A stretch of 44,943 nucleotides of DNA from Gracilaria gracilis (lineage: Eukaryota; Rhodophyta; Florideophyceae; Gracilariales; Gracilariaceae): contig JARGSG010000062.1 of the NCBI GenBank assembly GCA_030374805.1, positions 1-44,943 of the forward strand, written 5' to 3'. The position numbers and the translations under genes were made by a program. This document shows positions 30,583-39,358 of this stretch, piece after piece. The notes beneath the pieces are model-generated. The model saw only the letters and a program-made list of their open reading frames with translations, was not told where the DNA came from and made no database searches. Each line of letters begins with the position of its first letter. The first letter of the stretch is position 1.

Positions 30583-31470
30583 TCAATGTTTGCCTCTAAT
30601 GTTCTTGGATATCATACCACGGGGACCCTTCGAAGCACCAGTCAAACCCGATCGACGCCGAGCTTGATATGAACCTCTGCCTAGCTGAGTCCTGGTAATT
30701 GTACCCTGCCTGTCATTATGCTGTGCATTGCATGAGTTTGTACGTGAAGCTACCTGTACCGTGGATGTCTCGGTACTCGCAGCAAATAAAACACTGCGCG
30801 CAATGTCCTCAGGAGCCCTACCAGGCAAAATTTCATCCTTTTCATCATCGTTTCCAATGTACGTCCTTCCAAGAATGTTTTCTTGCTCGGTTATGGCTGG
30901 TACCATGCGCTCAGTGCTTACATCGTTTCTTTTTTCTTGTCTCTCTTGAGTTTGGCTGACCCTTTTCTCGGCATCTTGATCGTTAATCTCTGCATTCACT
31001 GCATGTTCGGCAGGCCTGGTGCTCAAACAGTCTCGTTCTTGTGATGTACCATGAGACTCCACATCATGAGATGATGGTGCAGAACTAGTACGCGCCGTTT
31101 TCGACCTTCGACCATTATATTTTCGATCTCTACGCATTGCTTCTTGAATTAACATGTTCACGGCCCACTGTCCTTCCGCGTACTTGAGAATCCTGTAATG
31201 CTTCTCGATTTTAGACCGAAGCTCAACTAAGATCGTAGGATGCTGTGTTGGATGTTTTCGGTACGTAAGATTTCCAGCTCCTTCAATCTGTCATACATTG
31301 TACATGTACTCGCCAATGCTTCTAAGAACTGACCTCACAAATTCTTCTGAGACGGGCTTCGTGACGTCATACTCTCTGTCCTCCAGCTGTGGAAACTTTC
31401 GGTTGAATATCTTGCGCATATTGCGCTGTAAACCCTTTCCCTCCACCCCGTACTTATTTTTATGGCGTGA
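30583..31470 (-). pseudogene. Hypothetical charged protein, one in-frame stop
   Basis: The minus frame can be followed from about 31470: RHKNKYGVEGKGLQRNMRKI, FNRKFPQLEDREYDVTKP, SEEFVRSVLRSIGEYMYNV, then one TGA, then HPTILVELRSKIEKHYRILK, YAEGQWAVNMLIQEAMRRDR, followed by a long Ser/Thr/Arg/Glu-rich, probably disordered tail to the stop at 30583. The stop is a single change in an otherwise continuous frame, probably from CGA. The N-terminus is cut by the hairpin at 31473. The helical KxxKHYRxLKYAExQWAVN segment looks like a real domain, but I do not recognise it; it could belong to another transposon. Confidence 0.5.
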
Positions 31471-31472
31471 TT

Positions 31473-31553
31473 GTTTCCGGCAATCTCTTCTTCTTCTGTC
31501 ACAACCGAGAGGATCACTTGGTTGTGACAGGAGAAGAAGAGGTCCCCGGAAAC
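31473..31553. repeat. Long hairpin (inverted repeat) with arms about 33 bp
   Basis: Left arm GTTTCCGG, a 3-base spacer, then CTTCTTCTTCTGTCACAACC. Right arm GGTTGTGACAGGAGAAGAAG, a short spacer, then CCGGAAAC. The loop is about 13 bases. Weaker pairing continues outward. Both arms read as similar peptides when translated outward (VVTEEEEIAGN and VVTGEEEVPGN), so this is an inverted duplication of a short segment. Confidence 0.85.
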
Positions 31554-32130
31554 CGTAACGGGGAGGTACAGAGCGTTGTGCTTACCGAGGCAGTTGGCAG
31601 GAGAGCGAAGGTGCTCAAGTACACGCAGCATCACATTCCAAACAAGCGCCAGTCGCGAGGGGGCCGCTCTCCAGGTGGAAATCAATTTTTTTTACTTTTT
31701 CTCCCACGGCGCATGGAAAGTGGACCGAGCTCGAGTATCACTTCATCGGAGCCGTGATGGAGCGCCACTGCACCACGGACCGCTGTCCGGGGACCGGTAA
31801 GTTATAACTTCTCCTTTACTTCCATATCTAGGAATTACCGCACCCCCCTCCCATCCCTGCCTTCTCTTATAACTGTTTATCACCGCATATGCTCCCCTAA
31901 CATCGTCCAATTCCCTTCTAATCCTCTACTTTAGAGTTCTGGTACCGTTTTGGCCTCTAAATGCCTCCTTCACATCGCTAATTCCGCAGCCGTCTGCCGT
32001 CCGCTGCCGTCTCTCGTCAGCGTCCGTCCGTTCGCCCTCGCCGCCCGCTGCCAACGTCAATCATCTCTTTTCTCACGACCGCTCCCGTTCTCCTTCCGTA
32101 TTCATAATACATCCCCCCTTTATTGTTTAG
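31554..32130. other. No recognised gene
   Basis: The plus strand continues the right hairpin arm as an open frame to about 31757, and another frame reads GKWTELEYHFIGAVMERHC, which looks like protein but has no family I know. The rest is pyrimidine-rich. Nothing else seen. Confidence 0.35.
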
Positions 32131-32293
32131 AATGGCTGCCGCTACCACATCCAGGTCTACGTCACCGTCACCGTCACCTCCGACATCCGACATGAAGGTT
32201 GGGAAAATGTTCGGTTCTGGGGATGAGCTTCTCACCGCGTGTCTCGCCATCCGTGATCACTATGCGGTAACGATGCGTCGAGAACACGGGTGA
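32131..32293 (+). other. Short ORF, possible truncated first exon
   Basis: An ATG at 32131 opens a 53-codon frame: a Ser/Thr/Pro start, then DMKVGKMFGSGDELLTACLA and RDHYAVTMRREHG. The second half is reminiscent of the N-terminus of FAR1/MULE-type transposon proteins (VGxxFxSxxE...), only weakly. GGTAACG at 32266 could be a splice donor. About 78 bases later a Plavaka end begins, so the rest of the gene may have been lost. Confidence 0.3.
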
Positions 32294-32370
32294 ATAAGCC
32301 GCGTGGCGGGGATGGAGTGAGTGAAAGACCGTAGTGGTCAGGGTCCGAGAGAATAGGGAGGTCCGTCGGT

Positions 32371-32735
32371 TTATCGGAATGCTAGTTTGGCGGTCAAAGA
32401 TGACCGAATTAAAACGGACGAAAAACCGCTGAATATATATGAAACTTGTTTACCTTCGCTGGATAAACGTTCTCACAAGTTTTCGAGTTAAACGGCCACA
32501 TTTCGGCCACATTTCGGCCACATTTCGGCCATATTCGGTGTTCATAGGGTCATCTCCGTCCTCCACGACCGCGCCTTTTCCAAATCCGCCTTCCACAACG
32601 CCGTCTCCTCCGCTACCCAGTGCCTCGAACTCCAGACAAACCTCTTACAGCACGGTGTCAGCAAGATTTGCTTCGCCCCCACCCCCCTCTCCGACCCACA
32701 TCAGCTCTTCTTCACCACAATCTTGGGATCGGAAA
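32371..32735 (+). mobile_element. Internally deleted fragment of a Plavaka-like element
   Basis: Begins TATCGGAATGCTAGTTTGG, as at 35668, and remains similar for about 60 bp (through ACGAAAAACC). At about 32548-32735 it matches the coding segment at 36620-36800 of the larger copy: LHDRAFSKSAFHN here versus LHDLAFSKSAFHN there. The 3 kb of coding sequence downstream are absent. Confidence 0.75.
32493..32540 (+). repeat. 11-bp tandem repeat GGCCACATTTC, four units
   Basis: Four consecutive copies of GGCCACATTTC, the last altered (GGCCATATTC), inside the Plavaka fragment. Confidence 0.9.
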
Positions 32736-33330
32736 AATCATCTGGTATTCCAAGTCCTCGTACCATATAGAACGTTTTCCAGATTTAATTGGCGCAAAGT
32801 AGAGGCTTGGAATAGAAAAATGTACAGCGGTACAGTAAAGCCTTACCTCCATTGGTAACGAAGGAACACCGCACAGCTTCATATGTCCACTTTGTCGATT
32901 GATACCCTGAAGCATATATTGATCACCTGTGAACCTAATTCTTTTTCTCTGGAAACCGATGGGAATACCTTACATGTTGCGACAGAAGCCCAAGAACGTC
33001 GTAGAAACGGAAGTGATGGGTGGATCTAAACTTAGAATGACACTATGTCCATTTTGCACGCAATCCGTGGCGTCCGCGAGACTAGCTGGACCAATATAGA
33101 AAACTGGACGGTTCCTAGTGCCAACCATGTTGGAAAGAACTGCTGTTTTTATTGTATTCAATGAACGAAGAGATTGCAAGCCCATGATGCGCAGAGAGAA
33201 TCAAAAGTTGAGGAAGAAGGTGCAAAGAGAAGCCACGCAAATAGCTGCCTATGGTTAGCGAGTGATAATAGGTCGACTGAGAATACTGTAGCGGCTTTAT
33301 GCCCTTCAACGTTATGTTACACGTGGTACG
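32736..33330. other. No recognised gene
   Basis: Short frames on both strands without family resemblance. Near 33315-33346 a small hairpin (TTACACGTGG...CCACATGTAA) starts the foldback repeats described next. Confidence 0.45.
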
Positions 33331-33350
33331 ATGCGTCCACATGTAAGGAA

Positions 33351-33422
33351 GTGCACGGTGCAGCATTTTGCTACATGTAGTCCGATGCGTCCACGTGTGG
33401 AGAAAGCTGCACCGTACGGTGC
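33351..33422. repeat. Small foldback repeat, copy 1
   Basis: A self-complementary segment: GTGCACGGTGCAGC...TACATGTAGTCCGATGCGTCCACGTGTGG...GCTGCACCGTACGGTGC as two nested arms. A direct copy lies at 35297-35379. In both copies the segment ATGGTTGCTGTAAT follows. Confidence 0.75.
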
Positions 33423-33450
33423 AACAAAACCATGGTTGCTGTAATCAATG

Positions 33451-35015
33451 CCTATCCCCATGCTTATAAGGTGAAGAAAAATCATCACCTTGTTTGTCGG
33501 GGGGAGTTTGGGTGAGTTGATCCCACATCACCCTGGCTGGTACCACCTCACCCTGGTTGGTCCGAAATCATCCTGCCCAAGGAGGTGGGACCAACTAATC
33601 GCGCTCACAACGAGTTTGCTGGCATCGCAGGGCCTTGGAAGACGCTTGCAATCTGCTTCACTAACGCGTCAGGAAATCAATTCGTACCGGTGCGTATCGG
33701 AATTTCAGTCCTGCATCGTCTCCGTAGCGCTTGGGTCGCTGCAAAACCATTTTATTGCTTGAAAGAAAATACTCTCCGTTCCCAGATCTCTCTGCAAATT
33801 TAGGAACATGTATGTGATCATTGCAAAGATCAATATAAGCACCGTGCTTTTGTGATATGTTGTAAAACCAGTACATCTCTGACAAGCGCTGCAATTTCGC
33901 AGCTTCTGGTTCTCTCTTTCGACATAGGGCTTTTGAAGAAAACCTTGGATTTTTCATTACACCTGACAATTTATGTGTAACACAAACATAGAGCTACAAG
34001 CCAATATCACGCTTGATCACTTTGATCGGCTTGTAGCTCACGCTGTAGGAGACGGTAGGTCACTCTGTTCAGACACGTGAACTACCTTGTAGCTTAGTCG
34101 TGCGTATAGCTAGACCGCTACAAGACTATAAAAAGAGCGTCCGCCGGCCTTCCCCTCCGTCGGAGAAGGCCAAACTTCATTCACCAGCATTGTATTACAG
34201 TGAGCGTCCAGATTCTAAAAAAATTCGTTATCTTAGTATACTGCTGTCGCGAGTTGCGTTGCGTACACCTCTGGCCGTAATCACTACTTCTCTTCGTGAT
34301 ATAAGAGTTTTGTTCGGCAATCTGTCAGTTCACGTCTTCCTCTGTTCAGGAACGTGACTTAGAAGTACATCTGTGATAATCCCCATTCCTTCTCAATTGA
34401 GTTCGAGCGCAGCGCCGCACGGTTGTGGCAAAACTTGAATCTAGCCATTCATCTGAATTCTATGTGTATCCCATAATGTCATTTCTTTGAGTACTGTTAA
34501 ATACGGTGAAGCTACCATCAGAAGTCGTTCGATATCAGGAGCTTGGCGGAACTGTCTTCACATAAATAGCGTGTGTGTCTGCTTCCATTCAAGGATCTGA
34601 TACAGGATATGTCTGGGCCGCCGGTAGCAAATTAAAAGTTTCATTGAATGCAAAACATATTGCCGTTAGGAAGTACATAGCTGTTTACAATACGATACAG
34701 CTGTTGTTTTCTATCCATCATCTCATCGCACGTGCACCTGCCAAATCTGTCGTATGTACTGTATCTAGAGTCATCCATTCCGGGGTATCAGTTCCTTACT
34801 TCATTCGCATATTTGGTCCCGTCTCCTTGGGCAGGCTGATATGGGACCATCCAGACTGATCTGGGACCAGCCAGGGTGATTTCATACCGGCCAGGGTGAT
34901 ATGGTACCACCCAGGGTGATGTCGTACCAGCGAGGGTGAGGTGGGACCAACTCATCCAAACTCACCCGACAAAAAACGTGATGATCTTTCTTCAACTTAC
35001 AAGCATGGGGCTAGG
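33451..35015. mobile_element. Foldback-type element with long inverted ends
   Basis: Left end (33451-33590) and right end (about 34812-35015) are inverted copies. CCCCATGCTTATAAGGTGAA...ATCATCAC matches GTGATGATC...TTCAACTTACAAGCATGGGG; GTTTGGGTGAGTTGATCCCAC matches GTGGGACCAACTCATCCAAAC; CCTGCCCAAGGAGG matches CTCCTTGGGCAGG. The ends contain 20-bp repeats, fewer on the left than on the right. The 1.2-kb middle has no recognisable transposase. It holds an inner hairpin (GAGCTACAAGCC at 33991 and GGCTTGTAGCTC at 34028). A minus frame at 33969-33661 encodes 102 residues of no known family. It is probably a non-autonomous element. Confidence 0.75.
34841..34940 (+). repeat. 20-bp tandem repeats inside the right inverted end
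   Basis: Five units with exact 20-bp spacing, of the form NTGGGACCAGCCAGGGTGAT. The left end of the same element has about two to three inverted units (CACCCTGGCTGGTACCACCT), so the number has changed on one side. Confidence 0.9.
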
Positions 35016-35296
35016 TGGGTGATGATCATAAGCGTACGCTACGTGTACGCCTGCACACCATGCACCGGCAAGCAGTACTCCTTGATGAATCATACGGACA
35101 AGCCGCTCTCTGGCACTACACGGCGAACCGAGACACCAGTCTCGATAACCTCTGCCGGATCATCTTAAGTAGTCTAGAAGGGAGCCGCCTCCTAGCAAGA
35201 AACGTGACTAAGCATGCGTTGAATTTTTCAACACCTTCCTTCTCAACCGCATCCCATCCTTCGCTACGCAAATAGTTTGACCAAAAGGTAGATCAT

Positions 35297-35379
35297 CCCA
35301 CCGTACGGTGCAACCTTTTGCTACAGGTGGTCAGATGCGTCCACCTGTGGAGAAAGGTGCACCGTACGGTGCACCTTTC
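35297..35379. repeat. Small foldback repeat, copy 2, with 28-bp perfect palindrome
   Basis: A direct copy of the segment at 33351. CACCGTACGGTGC at the left pairs with the mirror part at the right. The right arm itself is a perfect 28-bp palindrome at 35352-35379, centred on ACCGT/ACGGT. Confidence 0.85.
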
Positions 35380-35384
35380 CCGAC

Positions 35385-35575
35385 ACGATGGTTGCTGTAA
35401 TTAATGGCTAGGTGGAACCGCTGTCCCACCACACCATCGAAATTTTAGGTGATATGTGGATGTCTAGGTTTTCAACAATCCAAATGGCTCCGCTCTCCCA
35501 TGCCATGGTTGCTGTAATTCATGGCTAGAGGGGACCACTGTCCCACCTGGCCACCGAAATTATAAATCGAAAACT
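35385..35575 (+). repeat. Tandem duplication, period about 119 bp
   Basis: ATGGTTGCTGTAATTAATGG at 35388 and ATGGTTGCTGTAATTCATGG at 35507 each lead into a similar CCACTGTCCCACC...CACCGAAATT segment. A third head of this repeat (ATGGTTGCTGTAATCAATG) lies at 33432, directly before the foldback element. Confidence 0.8.
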
Positions 35576-36217
35576 AAATTTGAGCATGAGTACAAACTAG
35601 AAATGGCAAGGTCTGTAAGTTTAGGTCGATAAGGAAATAGGGTAAGTAAGTAGTTAACGTCATTGTTATCGGAATGCTAGTTTGGGCGTCCAAAATTATC
35701 GAAATAAAATGATCGAAAAACCTGTGAGTTTATCCAAAATTAGATGTGCTTAATTTCCGAAAATATTTCCACATTTCCACTTGTGCTAGTTTGTGTGGAA
35801 AGAATCATTGACGATTATTTCCATCATTGCTAGTTTGAATGTAAGACAACTAGCATGTTACTTCCGTTCATGCTATTTTCCGATCCCAATACAAGTGTGT
35901 AAGTGGCACATACGTAGAAATTTACGGCGGCAAATAGAGAGATATATATCTAAATACGGATATATATACATAGATAGCTGCTTATGAAATACGATTAGAG
36001 GAATACAAACCTTTCGAATAGAAACTCTCTATAGAGATACAGCACATCTATTCAACAACTCTCATATCAGATATCGGCCGTTTATTCTCTCACTTTTGAC
36101 ACGCCTTCGCATCACGTGCCACCTCTTCCATCACTCCGTCCCACCCTCCGTGCGCCATATTACGCTCCTTACTACGTACCCCGCCTCTCCCCAAACACCC
36201 CCACACCGCTCCCCGCC

Positions 36218-39168
36218 ATGCCTAATTGCTGCTTTGAAGGCTCTTCCTTCGCTCGCACCATCCCCGCCATTCAGAGGCACCAAAGGAGATGCCCCAACCG
36301 TCTCACAGCCAACAAGCGTTTCCTCTCCCCCGGCAGCAACGTCCCTCACTTCCCCCCGCGTACAAAGCGTCACAAATCTAAGCCCCAACTCCCACCACCA
36401 CCCTCCTCCTCCCTCCAATTGCCCATCCGATAACGTCCCCCTCGCTGAAAACGACTCCTACCACCAGCAACATCTCTCCCTTTCCGTCCACACACAAGAC
36501 GCCTACCATATCGTAGGCACCCTCGTCTGCTTCCTCTCCCACTCTCCACCTCCTCCACCGCCCCCCCTTGGTCCTCTACATCCCTTCATCGCTTCCACCC
36601 TGCCACCGCAAGGCAGACGAACTCATCTCTCTCCTTCACGACCTTGCCTTCTCCAAGTCAGCCTTCCACAACACCGTCTGCTCCTCCCAGTGTCTCAAAC
36701 TTGAGAAAGACCTCTTCCAACACCGAGTCAGCAACATCGGTTTCACCCCCACCACCCTCCACGACCCACAGCACCTTTTCACAGCCACCCCCTTCCGAAA
36801 GGATGCTATCCAAGTCCTTAAACGACAACTCGCACTCGCACACTCCGACAACACCTTCTTCCACCACGTCCCCCACACAACCTCCTCCGGCGCTCCCGCT
36901 TTCGCTCACCCCATGGCTTCCTCCCTTGGAAAAGAAGCTGTCCCAGCCCTCAAGCACGCAATCATGCAGATAAGTTCTGTATCTGGCACACCCCTGAGAA
37001 CACCGGTAACGACATCTTCATCGGTTTCGTCCAAGTATACTCCGACAAGTCCTCCACCTCCTTCAAATCCTCTCCCATTATCTCCTACCCCCTTCACATC
37101 ACTCTCCTCAACTGCTCCGACTCGTTCCGTTGCACATGTATTAACCACAACCTCACCCTTCTCGGATACCCTTCCAACCTCATTCAATCTTGCCACCCCC
37201 TCTCAAGACCCCGATTGCATCACCCATACCTCTTCCAGCATCCCCCGCTCTACCAAAATGCAACTCATCCAGCGTTCAATCTCCAACCTCCTCGACCCTC
37301 TTCTCTCCTCCGGGCTCACTGGTTTCCCCTTCCGTGACGCTAAGGGCGTACGCTGCCATTGTCACCCAATCATCGCCAGCTACTGCGCAGACATCCGGGA
37401 AGCAAAGGACATTCTCCATCATCTCCCAAAGCACCCGCCCCCAGCATCCATGCCACCGATGTACCGTCCCACGCTCAGAACTCTGCCTACACATTCCATC
37501 CCCGCCTCTTCGATCCCAGACCCAAACTCTCGCTGCCCGCAATAACACTCTACCCTCCTCCAAGATGCTGAAAAGACACTCCTCGCCAGAAAGCCCAGAG
37601 TCGCCCGGAACACCGAGGAAAAGGCCGTTGAAGCACTCCAGTCCTTTTCTCTGGCAAAATACGCCTCCCTATTCGAATCTTACCCTCTCCTCAACATTAT
37701 TCCTCTCCTCTCCCCTTACAAAATCTTCCCCTTCGAACCATTCCATAACTTCAACCCCAGCATCTCCAAGCTCATCAAGCTCGCAACCATCGAGAGACTC
37801 AAGTCAGAATTACTCTTCACTACTCCCCGTTCCTCCAAATCCCGTCGTTCCTTCAACTCCATCCGCTCCTCCATCCCCAAACACGTGAACACCATACTCG
37901 CCGCCATCGAAAAGCACTCCCTAGCGACAGGACTCCACATTGAATTTTCTTCTTCCGACAACGGTCAGACCCTTAACGGTATCTTCACCTCCGTCGGCCT
38001 ACGTGGTATGCTACAAGCAAAAGACTACCGCTCACTCGACATGGTCTTCCCCTTCATCGGCGCATTCTTCGACCGCTGCTGTGACGAAGTCGATGCAGCT
38101 TCCATCACTTCCGTTTTCACCAAGTACTCCGATCTTCTTCTCTTCTCCATGCGATGCAACACTTCCGCAGAATGGACCGAGTCCCGCCTCACCGACCTCC
38201 AATTCCAAATCCGCTCCTTCAAGCGCACAGCCGCACTTGTTCTCGGCCCCCACCTAACTTCCAGCCTTTGCACCCTCATGGTCCATCTCCTCGACCACAT
38301 CGTCGAGGACATTCGCCGCTTCGGAGGCCTACACTTCAACGATGCAAGCATATTCGAGCACGCCCACTCCCTCTTCAAGTCACACTACTCCAAAACCTCA
38401 AAGCGCACGTCCACCGCACATGAAGAAACCATTCGCGCCATCCATGACTCCAACACCTCCAAAGATTGGAACCCCCTTTTCACCAACCCCTCCATCACTT
38501 CATCTTCTACTGCCCTCGCCACTCCCATCCAATCCCGCCAACCCGGTCTGGTCCGTGATGGAAAACTCATCTCATTCGCTGATCTCATCACCGCCCACAA
38601 ATTCCTTCACTCTAATCCTCAGTTCAATCCCAAATCTCTCCAAGACCTCTTCCCCACCGACACTCTCTTCATCCTCCAACAGATTGGGAAACACGCCCTC
38701 CCTTCATTCATCACCCTTTCTTTCGAAGTCCTAGAACTCTCAGAGAACTCCCCCACTCTCCGTCGCACCCGAACCACCGTAATCAACCCCGCTTACGTCG
38801 CCGGCGGTTATGTCCCATCACTCGACCACTGCATTGAAGAGCGGAACGAGCTCGCGCTCCAGGATCCCCCAGTCCCTCTCATCCAACGAATATTTGCCGC
38901 CCCTTCCTTCGGCCCTTCTAAATCCCCAAAGTTCTCTCACGTCCTCGTCGCAGGCACCAGCTCCTCCAACTCCATCCCAATCGTCTGGGTCTGCAAACTC
39001 ATCTCTCTTCTTCGGTTCACCTTTCCTTCCTCCACTCCATCTTCCAAGGAGTTTGCCTTCGTACATTTCATGGAGCTCGTCCCACCAAGCGACGAAGTCG
39101 ATGTCACCCTCGACTGCGTATGCCTCCGGTGGGCAACAGACGACGAACATAACCACACCGCCATCTAG
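36218..39168 (+). pseudogene. Plavaka-like transposase with N-terminal zinc finger, several frameshifts
   Basis: Met at 36218 opens a C2HC-like finger (NCCFEGSSFARTIPAIQRHQ, then RRC). Pro/Ser-rich sequence follows, then ADELISLLHDLAFSKSAFHN (about 36613). After a frame change near 36965 comes DIFIGFVQVYSDKSSTSF (about 37011-37064), then YPLHITLLN and LTLLGYP. This is the Plavaka core, in which P-ILYSDKT-L is followed by YPVYLTIGN and LLGYLP. Another shift leads to RDAKGVRCHCHPIIASYCAD (about 37335), then to CHRCTVPRSEL. The last frame is open to 39168 and includes LFESYPLLNIIPL, DHIVEDIRRFGGLHFN, FEHAHSLFKSHY and FAFVHFMELVPPSDEVD. At least three frameshifts prevent a full protein. The codons are strongly C-rich at third positions, unlike the flanks. 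Confidence 0.75.
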
Positions 39169-39358
39169 TTCCCATCTCCACCCACTCCACATCCGACAAC
39201 GTTTCTCCATGGTTTGGAGTCATCCCCATCTCTTCTATCCTTGGCTCCGTTCATGTTCTCCGCCAGAACTACCCCGCACCCCCCTTCTTTTCCCGCCTCC
39301 ACTAGCGTTTCCGTAGATTCTACCTCAACAGATTTTATCGGCACCCCACCTCCAGGCT

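Noticed and set aside
36131..38378. Minus-strand Gly/Glu-rich ORFs opposite the Plavaka-like transposase
   Set aside because: The composition mirrors the C-rich coding strand; the plus strand carries the recognisable motifs.
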